From: Massilia aurea
Lineage (GTDB): Bacteria > Pseudomonadota > Gammaproteobacteria > Burkholderiales > Burkholderiaceae_D
Direction of reading: 5' to 3'
Assembly (NCBI RefSeq): GCF_024753205.1
Contig: NZ_JANUGZ010000003.1
Coordinates: forward strand, 558,001-622,000
DNA length: 64,000 nucleotides
The notes under the pieces were generated by a model. It made no database searches and was not told the DNA's origin. It saw nothing but the letters and a program-made list of their open reading frames with translations. The translations under genes and the position numbers were made by a program. Of the stretch, positions 8,384 to 17,929 are shown piece by piece (positions within the stretch are counted from its first letter, which is position 1; each line of letters begins with the position of its first letter).

Positions 8384-9448
8384 TCACTTGCGGCGCTGCA
8401 ACAGGTAAAACGACTTGAACACGAGTCGGGCCCAGGCCGCCCCCTTGTGCCGGTGCAGCAGTTGCTTGCCCGAGCGCGTGGCCGCGGCGAGCATGACGCC
8501 GATCGCATGATCGATATTGCGCAACAGCTTGATGGGCGAACGATAGAGATGCACTTCGTCCATGTAAAACGGCACGCCCAGCAAGCGCTCCTTGAAGGCG
8601 AACACGCCGCCGCCAAGATAAAACCGGGTCCCGCCGCGCACGATGCTTTCGCAGATCGTCAGGAACACGCACAGTTTGCCAAGTCCGAATTTTTCATAGT
8701 GAGGGTCGTATCCCATCGCGTCGCCGAAGAAGCTGGCGCCAACCTGGTAATTGACGGAGCCGGCGCAGATGCGGCCATCGATCAGGATCACGTGCACGAA
8801 TCCGCACAGCCTGGCCAGCCGGACAAGACGCGCCACATCGTAGAAAAACACGGCATCACCGGCATTGATCTTTTGTTCGCTCAATGCGACGATCGCCCGG
8901 ATATGGTCTTCGTCGATGTCGTCGTTAACGAAAAAGCGCGACTGGAACGACGGATAGTGGCGCCGGATGCCATTCAAGCCCTGGTTGATGCTGGCGCGTG
9001 TGGACTTGCCGATGCCCGCCTTGTAGGCGTCGGGCGTGGCGGGCAGCGTGACGACATAGCTGCCCTTGGCCCGGTACTGTTGCGCCGGGAATCCGAGCTC
9101 GCGGGTCACGGTCTTGACGGCTTTGAAACTGATGACGTCAACCTGCTGAAAATGCGCAAAGACATACGTCACGAAGCGCGCCATCTCGGCCTGCGGGATC
9201 TCGATCATTTCGTTGATGACGTCAATCCGGCGACCGCTGAATGTAAACAGCAACACCGTGCTGGGCGCGCCGGCACTATGGGCCAGGTAGCAACTGGCAT
9301 TCCCGATCGACCGGAACACCTTGAAAAACGCCAGCGACGAATGCAGCGAGGCATAGGTCGTCACCAGGACCTCTTCGACGTCGGCGGGCAGTTGCCCAAT
9401 GTGGCACGTGACGCTGTCAGCCGGGGAAATCAATGCGCCTGGATGCAT
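8384..9448 (-). CDS. GNAT/BioF2-like (FemAB-type) acyltransferase
   Basis: 354 residues without a signal peptide. The central KSTRASINQGLNGIRRHYP and later ARLCGFVHVILIDGRICAGSVNYQVG and FGLGKLCVFLTICESIVRGG fit the C-terminal GNAT fold of BioF2-like proteins often found in exopolysaccharide and exosortase loci. It probably acylates or aminoacylates a sugar; the substrate is unknown. The start overlaps the upstream gene stop by 19 bases, implying translational coupling to the related acyltransferase at 9430-11064. Confidence 0.78.
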   Translation of the reverse strand: MHPGALISPADSVTCHIGQLPADVEEVLVTTYASLHSSLAFFKVFRSIGNASCYLAHSAGAPSTVLLFTFSGRRIDVINEMIEIPQAEMARFVTYVFAHFQQVDVISFKAVKTVTRELGFPAQQYRAKGSYVVTLPATPDAYKAGIGKSTRASINQGLNGIRRHYPSFQSRFFVNDDIDEDHIRAIVALSEQKINAGDAVFFYDVARLVRLARLCGFVHVILIDGRICAGSVNYQVGASFFGDAMGYDPHYEKFGLGKLCVFLTICESIVRGGTRFYLGGGVFAFKERLLGVPFYMDEVHLYRSPIKLLRNIDHAIGVMLAAATRSGKQLLHRHKGAAWARLVFKSFYLLQRRK

Positions 9449-11064
9449 GCCGCTTGCTCCTGTTGCAGGTTGGCCGGGCTGAAACCACAGCGCGCCAGGT
9501 TGTTGTCCAGGTCAGCGCTCAGGCTGCCCTGGTAGTAAATCGCGGCCTGCGGATCGCGGCGGTGGATGTCCTGCACGACGCCTGCAATGAATGCATCGAC
9601 CAGATCGGGCTGCATGCATTGCCGATGCACGTATAAACCAGACAGGACCATGTCAGTGCCCGCCGTGGCCCCATTCGCCCAGCAAAACAGGCCCAGCCGG
9701 TCGCCATGGACGAGGCTATAGAAATGGTCGGATCGTTCCATTCGCTTCATGACCGTGTTTAAGAATGCGCAGTAATCCCACGCTGCACCGTCGGCGTCAA
9801 ATTGCAGAACATCGGGCAGGCTGTCGCGGGACGGCAGCAGCGCGCATGCAGACTCGCGGGGAAGCCCCGGTCGACGCATGCGAGAGACGGCCTGGGGGTG
9901 GGTGCGGCGCCGCATCCATCCAGCAGCGAGGCTTGTCCAGCGCTGCGGCCGGATGCCATGCACGATGGCGAGCACGTCATGGTGGCGCCAGCCGGCCCAG
10001 GTCGCCAGTGCCCTGGCGACATCGACCAGGCGCTGGCGCGCCGCCGTCAGCAGGAAGCTGCGCAGACCGCGGTGGATCGTCAGTGTCGAGACGTGATCGT
10101 GCGCCGTCGCAAAATGCTCCTTGTACCCGTCGCCGCCCGGCGTCAGGTCGAGCAACGGCATCTGCTGCGCGGCGAGATGCACGCCCAGCATGGCCAGGAG
10201 CAAATTGCCGGGGGAGTGAGCGGACATGGCCGGGTGATAGGTATTGATCCCCAGATGCACGGCCCGGCCTGCGCTCAAGAGGCCGATGTGGGATGCCGCG
10301 ATGGCGCCGTCCACCGTCAGGATCGTGACGTGCAGCAGCCCTTGCCGGTGCAGCGCGATATAAAAACGCTTTTTTGCCGCGTCGAGCATGAACGGCCTTG
10401 CTCGGTACAGCGCCGCCTGCCTGAAATCGTACTGGTCGCACAGGGTATCGATGATCCGCAAAAAATGGTCATGCTCGACGACCTGCTCGAACCGCACCGC
10501 GCCCAGCCGGCCCAGGCGATTGACATTTTGCCGGTGATTTTTCTTGTTGCGCTGCCGGTGCATCGCGACCGGGTCGATCTGCATCAACGGCCGGCGTACG
10601 GACCGCCGTGTCACCCACCGTCGGACATCGGATGCGTCGTTGCGCCACGCATCGAGCCAGGATAGTGGCGTGTCGGCAGGCAGGTAACCCAGCGTAAGAT
10701 CAGCGCGCGGCAGATGCTCGCGCACGGCCCGCAGCGCCTCCGAGATGAACGATGCGCCAGCGTCCGGAGGCTGCAGCCAGCCCTGGTATTCGGCATGCCG
10801 TTCCCCGGCGCCGGTGAGACGCTGGCCCTTGTCGTCCAGCGCCAGTGGCAACAAGCCGACCAGCGCGCCATCAGCGGTTTCCTGCAGGACGACAACAGGC
10901 ACAAATAGCCCGGTGTACAAGCTGTACCACGGCAAGACAAAATCGGGATGTTGGCAGGCAGTGGCCCAAGGGCAGATGGCATGCAGCGCCCGCCACCCCA
11001 TCACGAACGTCTGCGCGCCGATGTGGGCCAGTGCGGCGTCGCCGGTCAGTAAACGCAGCGCCAT
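9430..11064 (-). CDS. Large GNAT/BioF2-like acyltransferase, probably two-domain
   Basis: 544 residues from MALRLLTGDAAL; a start at 11115 would add a basic leader overlapping the previous gene. The N-terminal half has HRQRNKKNHRQNVNRLGRLG, the basic BioF2/FemAB signature, and a GNAT core ending with LDLTPGGDGYKEHFA. The C-terminal 180 residues look like an extra GNAT-like module with no clear acceptor motif. It is longer than the usual 350-400 residue family members, and next to a single-domain relative. Likely modifies a polysaccharide precursor. Confidence 0.72.
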   Translation of the reverse strand: MALRLLTGDAALAHIGAQTFVMGWRALHAICPWATACQHPDFVLPWYSLYTGLFVPVVVLQETADGALVGLLPLALDDKGQRLTGAGERHAEYQGWLQPPDAGASFISEALRAVREHLPRADLTLGYLPADTPLSWLDAWRNDASDVRRWVTRRSVRRPLMQIDPVAMHRQRNKKNHRQNVNRLGRLGAVRFEQVVEHDHFLRIIDTLCDQYDFRQAALYRARPFMLDAAKKRFYIALHRQGLLHVTILTVDGAIAASHIGLLSAGRAVHLGINTYHPAMSAHSPGNLLLAMLGVHLAAQQMPLLDLTPGGDGYKEHFATAHDHVSTLTIHRGLRSFLLTAARQRLVDVARALATWAGWRHHDVLAIVHGIRPQRWTSLAAGWMRRRTHPQAVSRMRRPGLPRESACALLPSRDSLPDVLQFDADGAAWDYCAFLNTVMKRMERSDHFYSLVHGDRLGLFCWANGATAGTDMVLSGLYVHRQCMQPDLVDAFIAGVVQDIHRRDPQAAIYYQGSLSADLDNNLARCGFSPANLQQEQAACIQAH

Positions 11065-11065
11065 A

Positions 11066-12232
11066 TCAGACTTGCGCCGTCGTTTCGAGGCCCTGCACGG
11101 CGTGTGCGTGCCCACAGGCTTCGATCTGCCGCAGTGTATTCAGGTAACGCGCGATCACGACGTTTTCATCGAACTGCGCGACGACCTTGTTCCTGCCCGC
11201 CTGGCCCATGGCCAGGCGCTGTGCGTGCGTCAGGCCGACCATGCGAACCATCTTGTCCGCCAGGTCGGCTGCATCTTTCACATTGCACAGCAAGCCATTG
11301 GCCTGATGCTCCACGATATCCTTGCAGCCGGCCACATTCGTGGCGATGATCGGGCGCGCCATGGCCGCTGCCTCGAGCAGCGTATGCGGCACGCCCTCGC
11401 GGTACGACGGCAACACGATGCAATCGGCACGCGCCAGGTAGGGGCGAACGTCATCGGTCTCTTTCAGATACTCAATCAGTCCGCTGCTTTTCCAGCCCGC
11501 GATCCGATCGAGCGGGATCGAGTTCGGATTGTGCGCATCGACCGGGCCCAGCAGCTGGAACCGCACTCCCGGCAATTGCTGACGTACGATCCGCGCCGCG
11601 GCGACATATTCCTCAATACCTTTATCGCGAAGCATCCTGGCGACCAGCAAAAAACGAAATCCCTTCGCTGCGGGTAACTGCACCGGATCCGGCTGGAATT
11701 GCTGCAAGTTGATCCCGGAGCCAGGCAAGACTTCCGCGATGCCAGGCCGCGTCAGGCCTGCGTCGACGAACAGCTTGCAGTCGTCAGCATTCTGGAAGAA
11801 CACCCGGTTCGATTGCCTGAGCGAGCAGCGGTACAGCTGCTTGACGAGGTATGTCAACGGGGAGTTGTTGATGAAGGTCGCGCCGAGGCCGGCAATATTG
11901 TTGATGACCGGGATACCAAGCCGGTGCGCGGCGATCGATCCATAAATGTTCGGCTTGATCGTGTAGCCGAGATAGGCCAGCGGGCGCACCGATTGCAAGA
12001 CACGCCAATACTTGACCAGCAGCGACAAGTCGCGACTGGGGCTGGTGCCGTTGTTATCCATTGAAATCGTCTTGAAACGACAGCCAAGCGATGCCAGCCG
12101 GTGCGCGTAGGCATCGGCCGGCGCCATCACCATGACGTCGTAGCCCTGCGCGATCAGGGCCTTGACCAGACCGGAGCGAAAATTGTGGATATTCCAGGCG
12201 GTATTGACCGAAATAACGATTTTCTTGTTCAT
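11066..12232 (-). CDS. GT4-family glycosyltransferase
   Basis: 388 residues beginning MNKKIVISVNTAWNIHNFRS, a start resembling WbpX/PglA-type GT4 enzymes. The start at 12232 is chosen because GAGG lies nine bases before it; the ATG at 12241 is too close. The C-terminal half shows LLVARMLRDKGIEEYV and the EX7E-type sequence LPSYREGVPHTLLEAAAMARP. It is expected to transfer a sugar to the lipid-linked intermediate. The 1-base gap to the following acyltransferase implies a tight operon. Confidence 0.92.
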   Translation of the reverse strand: MNKKIVISVNTAWNIHNFRSGLVKALIAQGYDVMVMAPADAYAHRLASLGCRFKTISMDNNGTSPSRDLSLLVKYWRVLQSVRPLAYLGYTIKPNIYGSIAAHRLGIPVINNIAGLGATFINNSPLTYLVKQLYRCSLRQSNRVFFQNADDCKLFVDAGLTRPGIAEVLPGSGINLQQFQPDPVQLPAAKGFRFLLVARMLRDKGIEEYVAAARIVRQQLPGVRFQLLGPVDAHNPNSIPLDRIAGWKSSGLIEYLKETDDVRPYLARADCIVLPSYREGVPHTLLEAAAMARPIIATNVAGCKDIVEHQANGLLCNVKDAADLADKMVRMVGLTHAQRLAMGQAGRNKVVAQFDENVVIARYLNTLRQIEACGHAHAVQGLETTAQV

Positions 12233-12272
12233 GGTGTTCATCCTCAGGAAAGTCGGACGCAATGCACGAGGG

Positions 12273-14315
12273 TCATGTCGCCAGCGGGCATGGCGCCGCG
12301 ACGGCCGGCGCCGGACAATGCAGCGCGGCGCCACCCGCTTCACGGTGCGGCCCAGCCTGCTGTTCGAGCCACGACTGGAACATCAGGACATCCCACAAGT
12401 GGTATTGCCAGTTGCGGCGGCCAGCCAGGTGCTCGCGCCAGCGGGTGCGCAGCAGCGCAGGCTCGAAGAAGCCTTCACTGCGCAGCCGCGACTCGGCCAG
12501 CAGGGTTTCGGCCCAGTCACGCAGCGGGCCCCGCAGCCAGTCGCCGATAGGCACCCCAAAGCCCATCTTGGGCCGCTCGATGAGTGCTTGCGGCACGTAG
12601 CGATACAACACTTGCCGCAGTGCCCATTTGCTCACGCCGTCGCGCAATTTCAGCGCCAGCGGCAAGCGCGCGGCGAACTCGATCACGCGGTGATCCAGAA
12701 ATGGCACCCGGGTTTCCAGCGACACGCTCATGGCGGCCCGGTCGACCTTGACCAGGATGTCGTCGGGCAGATAGGTCAGCGTGTCGAGCGCCATCATGCG
12801 CTCGACGCTACCGAGCCCGGCCAGCACCGGCGCAGCGCCGCGCAGCAAGGTGTGCGGCTCATGGCCACCGATCACGAGCGCAGCCGGATCATCCCAGTGC
12901 GACACGAGGCCCAGGTAGACCTCGTCGAGCGACGCGCTGGCCATGATGTGCGCGCCTTTGTGCAGCTTGTCACCCGTGTTGGCAAAGCGCATGGCGCGCG
13001 GCAGGCACGGCCCCAGCGTGCGCGCCAGCCGGTTCCAGGAAGCCACCGGCACCCGCGTGATGCCCCGGGCGGCGAGCCGGCGCACGGGCAACGGCGCCGC
13101 GCCAATCATCTTCCACAGATGGGCGGCGAAGCCATAGCGGGTATAGCCGCAAAACAGTTCGTCGCCGGCATCGCCCGACAGCGACACCGTGACATGCCGG
13201 CGCGCCAGCTGGGACACCAGGAACGTGGGAATCTGGGACGAGTCGGAGAACGGTTCGTCGTACATCGACGGCAGCCGTGGAATCACCGACTGGGCCTGCG
13301 CGGCTGTCACGTACAGCTCGGTGTGATCGGTGCCGAGATGACGGGCCACGGCTTTCGCATGCGGCGCCTCGTCGAAGCCCTGCTCGTGAAACCCGATTGA
13401 AAATGTCTGCACCGGCCGCGTTGACCGGGCCTGCATCAGCGCGACGATCGTCGATGAATCAACGCCGCCGGACAAAAATGCCCCCAGCGGGACATCGGCC
13501 ATCATCTGGGCGCCGATAGCATCGCTGAGCAAGGTGTCGAGTGCATCGACGGCTTGCGCTGGCGTGCCCGCAAACGGCGTGGCAACGCCCGCCGTCCACT
13601 GCTGCGCCGCCGACCAATACGTGTGCAACACCGGTTCCGGGCGCACCGCCGAGACAGTCAGCAGGCAGCCCGGCGGCAGCTTGGCGATGCCGCAGTAGAT
13701 CGAATGCGGCGCCGGCACATAACTGTGCCGCAGTTGCAGGCACAGCGCTGCGCGATCGATATCGGCAGCACAGGCCGGATGCGCGCGCAGTGCCTTGAGT
13801 TCGGAGCCAAACAGGAACATCGCGTCGTCTCCCCTGCCCTGCCAGCCGTAATACAGGGGCTTTTCGCCGACGCGGTCGCGCCCGAGAGTCAGCACGCCCG
13901 CCTGCCGGTCCCAGACGGCAAAGGCGAACATGCCGATGGAGCGTTCGACCGTGGCCACAATGCCCCAGGCATCGAAGCCGGCAAGCAGCGTTTCGGTATC
14001 GGAACGACCACGCCACCCGTACACACCGGCGCTTGCCTCGAGCTCACGGCGGATGTCCAGGTGGTTGTAGATTTCGCCGTTGAAGACGAGCACGAAGCGG
14101 TTCGAGCACGAGCGCATCGGTTGCTGGCCCGCCGGGGACAAGTCGATGATAGCCAGGCGCCGGTGACCCAGGGCGATGCCGTGCTTGCCGTCGGACCAGT
14201 AGCCGGCATCGTCGGGCCCGCGATGGTAGATTGCATCGGTCATGCGCCTGAGCCAGCCTGCCTGGTCAGTCGCCGGTGAAGGCGCCGCTGCCAGAAATCC
14301 AGTGAATCCGCACAT
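12273..14315 (-). CDS. AsnB-type glutamine amidotransferase (asparagine synthase family)
   Basis: 680 residues. Met is followed directly by Cys2, the N-terminal nucleophile of class II glutamine amidotransferases (MCGFTGFLA), then the glutaminase domain with HRGPDDAGYW and FNGEIYNH. The synthetase domain carries the PP-loop LSGGVDSSTIVAL. In exopolysaccharide loci these enzymes amidate sugar acids or similar groups rather than make free asparagine; that role is inferred from context. The start shares one base with the previous stop (TGATG), so translation is coupled. Slightly longer than typical because of an Ala/Pro-rich tail. Confidence 0.92.
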   Translation of the reverse strand: MCGFTGFLAAAPSPATDQAGWLRRMTDAIYHRGPDDAGYWSDGKHGIALGHRRLAIIDLSPAGQQPMRSCSNRFVLVFNGEIYNHLDIRRELEASAGVYGWRGRSDTETLLAGFDAWGIVATVERSIGMFAFAVWDRQAGVLTLGRDRVGEKPLYYGWQGRGDDAMFLFGSELKALRAHPACAADIDRAALCLQLRHSYVPAPHSIYCGIAKLPPGCLLTVSAVRPEPVLHTYWSAAQQWTAGVATPFAGTPAQAVDALDTLLSDAIGAQMMADVPLGAFLSGGVDSSTIVALMQARSTRPVQTFSIGFHEQGFDEAPHAKAVARHLGTDHTELYVTAAQAQSVIPRLPSMYDEPFSDSSQIPTFLVSQLARRHVTVSLSGDAGDELFCGYTRYGFAAHLWKMIGAAPLPVRRLAARGITRVPVASWNRLARTLGPCLPRAMRFANTGDKLHKGAHIMASASLDEVYLGLVSHWDDPAALVIGGHEPHTLLRGAAPVLAGLGSVERMMALDTLTYLPDDILVKVDRAAMSVSLETRVPFLDHRVIEFAARLPLALKLRDGVSKWALRQVLYRYVPQALIERPKMGFGVPIGDWLRGPLRDWAETLLAESRLRSEGFFEPALLRTRWREHLAGRRNWQYHLWDVLMFQSWLEQQAGPHREAGGAALHCPAPAVAAPCPLAT

Positions 14316-15451
14316 CAGAGTTCCCCTCTCGCAATGACGCCTTCATAAATATGTTCGAAGCGCGCCCGCACGCACCCCATCGTGAACCTGGCGCCGATGC
14401 GCGCCCTGGCCTGCTGCCCTATCTGCCTGCGATGCGCGGGGTCCAGCGCCACCAGGCCCGCCACGCCCTGCGCGAGCGCGTCGGGATTGGCCCGGGGCAC
14501 CAGCACGCCCGTGTTCGCCATCAGGACGGCGACGTCACCGACATCGGTTGCCACGCACGGCAATCCCATCGCCATTGCCTCGCCCACCACATTGGGAAAG
14601 GCCTCGGTGCGCGAGGACAGGCAGAAGATGTCCATGGCGGACAGGCAGATGGCGATATCGGCGCGTTCGCCCAGCAAGACGAAGCGCTTCGCGTGACCGG
14701 TAGCCGCGATCCAGCGCGACAGTTCGGCGTTGGCTGCATCCAGGTTCTTGCCAATCATCAGGAAACGCAGCTGCGGGTAGCGGCTGGCGAGCTGGCCGGC
14801 GGCCTTGATGAAGTTTGGATAGTCCTTGTCGAGGTTGAAGCGCCCCAGCGTGCCGAGCACGATGTCGTCAGCCGCGAAGCCGCAATGTGCCCGCAGTGCT
14901 GCGCGTTCGCCATGGCCGGGCGTGAATGCCGACAGGTCGAAGCCATTGCCCACGACCACCATGCGGTTGGCGTCGTAGCCAAGCAGGGCATGAGAGCGGC
15001 GCGCCGCCTCGGCCACGCACACGATGGTGTGCGGCACCCAGCGCGACAACGACGCGCACAGATGGCGCACGAGCGCCGTGCTGCGTGCGCAGCCACCGTC
15101 GACATCGGTCGTGCGAATGCCCCAGATGACATTGCGGTTGCCGGCGAGGCGGGCCGCCAGGCCGCCGAGAAAATCGGCGTGATAGAGCCAGGTCTGGACG
15201 ATATCGGGACGCATCGTGCGCATCAGGCGGACCATGCGCACGAGGTCACCGATCGGCGCGCGCCGCACGTCGAGCACGATCAGCGTGATGCCTGACGCGA
15301 CAAACCGCGAATACATGCCGCCGCCAGGGCTGAGGACAATGACCGTATGGCGATACTGGCTGCCGCGAAACGCGAGGATGAGCCGGTACAGCGCCATCTC
15401 GGCGCCTCCGACCGCCAGGCCGGTGATGACATGCAGGACGTGGCGCGTCAT
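14315..15451 (-). CDS. GT4-family glycosyltransferase
   Basis: 378 residues starting MTRHVLHVITGLAVGGAEMAL, the GT4 N-terminal GGAE loop. The C-terminal half has LGTLGRFNLDKDYPNFI and LSSRTEAFPNVVGEAMAMGLP with the conserved EX7E glutamates. Its ATG overlaps the stop of the deacetylase gene by four bases (ATGA at 15448-15451). It probably adds a sugar to the repeat unit; acceptor and donor are unknown. Confidence 0.93.
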   Translation of the reverse strand: MTRHVLHVITGLAVGGAEMALYRLILAFRGSQYRHTVIVLSPGGGMYSRFVASGITLIVLDVRRAPIGDLVRMVRLMRTMRPDIVQTWLYHADFLGGLAARLAGNRNVIWGIRTTDVDGGCARSTALVRHLCASLSRWVPHTIVCVAEAARRSHALLGYDANRMVVVGNGFDLSAFTPGHGERAALRAHCGFAADDIVLGTLGRFNLDKDYPNFIKAAGQLASRYPQLRFLMIGKNLDAANAELSRWIAATGHAKRFVLLGERADIAICLSAMDIFCLSSRTEAFPNVVGEAMAMGLPCVATDVGDVAVLMANTGVLVPRANPDALAQGVAGLVALDPAHRRQIGQQARARIGARFTMGCVRARFEHIYEGVIARGEL

Positions 15452-16473
15452 GACGGCGTCCGTGCGCCCGGCAGGGTGGGCAAAGCGAAGGCAGTGGAAG
15501 TAGTCGTCGCGGTGGCAGTGGCGGACACAGAAGCAAAATCGGCCATGCAATGGCTTTGCATGCCATGGCTGTCCGCCAGGCGCCGGTAGTGACGCAGCAA
15601 TACTTCAAGCTGCGCCAGATTTTCGTCAAGGTTCACGCCAAAATTGTGCGGATGCCACCACAGGTGAAACGTACTGCCCTCGCGCGCTGCCAGCGCCATT
15701 CCCTGCTTCAGGCGACGCAGGCGCAGCGGCAACAACGCGCGATGCCGGCGCGACCATGGGTAGAGAAACTGGCTCCCCGGCACATTCACCAAAGCGCCAT
15801 GCAACTGCGGAAGCACGGTACGCTTGCCGCTCAGGGGCAGGCAGGCATCGGCAAAGCGCGCTGCGCGACCGGCAATGCCGCCGACCACGGCGTCGCCATG
15901 GCGGTACAACGGATGCGGCGCATTACCGCGATACACCTGAATCGCCGCCTGGGACAGGATGGGGAGGAAGGCCGCGACAATCTGGTTGCGTGGCAGGACT
16001 GCGCTACGCAAGCTGGCGCCCATGCTGGCAGCAACTGATTGCGCGCACGCCAGATCCGCCGCGAATTGCGCCGGTGACGCGCCCGCTTCGTTGCAATAGA
16101 AATGCCCATAGGTGTGCGTTCCCAGTTCTTGCCCCTGCGCCGCCAGGATTTGCTCGACCAGTGGCCGCGCGAAGAACAGCCGCGGGTAGCTGCGTACGAA
16201 CTGGTCCATGCCATACGGCGACAACGCGCGGCGTGCGTAGCCTGGCAAGAGCGATGGCCGGGTAGCGCGCCAGTCATCGTAGTTGCGGCACATGATCATC
16301 CCGACCGTTGCCCATGTCACCCGCACACCGTAACGCGCGAACAAGGCCAGCATACGGGGCACGGCCTGCCATTCGCCCAGCACATTGGGCCCGTAGCCGG
16401 CAATCGTCTGGGCATCGGCGACGCCCCAGAACAGTTCGAAATCGAGCGAAATGACAAATTTTGCGGAGGCCAT
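15448..16473 (-). CDS. Polysaccharide deacetylase (NodB-like)
   Basis: 341 residues from MASAKFVISLDFELFWG, where the Asp of SLDFE is the NodB metal and catalytic residue; HTYGH supplies the HxxxH-type metal site. The C-terminal WHPHNFG is the last catalytic His region. No signal peptide is seen, so it may act in the cytoplasm or be exported otherwise. Deacetylation of an N-acetylhexosamine fits the WbpP-like epimerase in the locus. A C-terminal Ser/Thr/Ala-rich tail is likely disordered. The 112 bases before it contain GT-rich sequence and a GTGTCATGACAC palindrome (16559-16570). Confidence 0.88.
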   Translation of the reverse strand: MASAKFVISLDFELFWGVADAQTIAGYGPNVLGEWQAVPRMLALFARYGVRVTWATVGMIMCRNYDDWRATRPSLLPGYARRALSPYGMDQFVRSYPRLFFARPLVEQILAAQGQELGTHTYGHFYCNEAGASPAQFAADLACAQSVAASMGASLRSAVLPRNQIVAAFLPILSQAAIQVYRGNAPHPLYRHGDAVVGGIAGRAARFADACLPLSGKRTVLPQLHGALVNVPGSQFLYPWSRRHRALLPLRLRRLKQGMALAAREGSTFHLWWHPHNFGVNLDENLAQLEVLLRHYRRLADSHGMQSHCMADFASVSATATATTTSTAFALPTLPGARTPS

Positions 16474-16585
16474 GGTTGAGTCCGAAGCGCGTCGTCGTCG
16501 ATGCTGTGTGTGTATGTGTGCGTGCAAGCACGCTTGATGGGATGTTGGCCGGGCGGTCGTGTCATGACACGCTGAGCAGTGTTTT

Positions 16586-17929
16586 TTAGCGCAAGCGCGC
16601 CATGCGCTGCCTGGGTCGGGGCGGCAGTGGGCCGGTCGGCGCGCTGCCCGGCATCGCGCATACCAGCGCAAACGTGGCCAGCCAGTACGAGGCGGCATCA
16701 AGCATCTGATGGGTGAACAGCGACATGAATGCAAACAGAAATGCCATCGCATACCGCAGTCCCCGATCGCTGAAAAAACTGCTTTTACACAGCATGATGA
16801 GCATCCATCCCCATAATAAAATTCCCAGGACACCATATTCGGCCGCTAAAAGAAGAAGCTGGTTATGCGTGCTTCCCCGGTGCCGCCAAAAATGCGTGGC
16901 GCCAGCACCTGAACCAAATAAAGGGTTTTGAAGAAACAACTCCCAGCCGGCCTGAATCACACCTGCCCGCTCTTCAGAACTGTCATCATCGAAGGTAAAG
17001 CTGGAGAAGAAGTTGAGCCTCGACAGAATATTGGTGGCTGCATCTTCGAATTCTTCTCTTGAAGATATATAAGTTTCAAAGCTGCCGATAAAAACGAGAA
17101 GAATGGCAATTGCAATCGCGAGCGATACCACGGCAGATTTTGGCAATGTTCGCTTGTAAATAAAAAGCCCCAGTAACGCCATCCACGCAATGATCGCGGC
17201 ACGGGAAAACGTGGTCAGGATAGCGACACCGGCCAGTAAAAACAGGGGCATGCGATACCGGCGTGCAAGCACGGCAAAGCCGAGTACGACTATATGCAGT
17301 ATGGCCTCTCCGGCCAGGTTCGGATTGATGAACATCGCTGCCGCCCGCCCAAGCACCGCACCGGTCAGATCTACCGGATACAATAATCCGGGATCCGCGA
17401 AATCGACGATGACGGCGCATGGCACGACCGCCATCATGACGAACATGATCCGCAGATACATTCTCGTGGGCGAGATATAGGCAACGAATCCAAGGAACAG
17501 GGCGAACAGGATATATTGGGCGCGCGTGGCGATCAGGGAGCGCCTGGCTTCGGCATGTATATCCATGAATGCCGCACCGCCAACGTCGGCACTGGCAGGA
17601 AAACCCGCCAGATGAATCATGTTCAAGAAAAATAATAATAATGCCCATAAGGCAAATGGCGACACCAGATAATCGCATAGCGCTTGCCACCGTATGATCA
17701 TCAGCGGCGCGATGAATGCAAAGATGCCGAAATAAATAAATTTGGGCAACAACCGCGTATCGAGCACATATAAATATACCGGCAGGTTGGCGTACATGGC
17801 GCCAAGCGCGATCGCCATCAACAGCGTGTGGTACCTGACAAAAAAACGGCGATCAATGCGGGGCGGGGTTCGTGGCGCATGGCAGCTGGGCAGCCTCGCT
17901 TCGCTGTCGGCGGCGAGTTCATGGTTCAT
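16586..17929 (-). CDS. O-antigen ligase/polymerase family membrane protein (Wzy-like)
   Basis: 447 residues with about 10-12 predicted membrane spans. A large periplasmic loop ends in STHNQLLLLAAEYGVLGILLWGW, the typical HNxxL region of WaaL/Wzy polymerases. It would polymerise the flipped repeat units in the periplasm. Base composition across 16700-17800 is visibly lower in GC than its neighbours, common for Wzy genes and a sign of exchange. Its start overlaps the upstream glycosyltransferase stop by 11 bases. Confidence 0.85.
   Translation of the reverse strand: MNHELAADSEARLPSCHAPRTPPRIDRRFFVRYHTLLMAIALGAMYANLPVYLYVLDTRLLPKFIYFGIFAFIAPLMIIRWQALCDYLVSPFALWALLLFFLNMIHLAGFPASADVGGAAFMDIHAEARRSLIATRAQYILFALFLGFVAYISPTRMYLRIMFVMMAVVPCAVIVDFADPGLLYPVDLTGAVLGRAAAMFINPNLAGEAILHIVVLGFAVLARRYRMPLFLLAGVAILTTFSRAAIIAWMALLGLFIYKRTLPKSAVVSLAIAIAILLVFIGSFETYISSREEFEDAATNILSRLNFFSSFTFDDDSSEERAGVIQAGWELFLQNPLFGSGAGATHFWRHRGSTHNQLLLLAAEYGVLGILLWGWMLIMLCKSSFFSDRGLRYAMAFLFAFMSLFTHQMLDAASYWLATFALVCAMPGSAPTGPLPPRPRQRMARLR

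Noticed and set aside
16474-16585. GT-rich stretch and GTGTCATGACAC palindrome as an attachment site or origin
   Set aside because: Too short and isolated, with no duplicated copy or integrase nearby.
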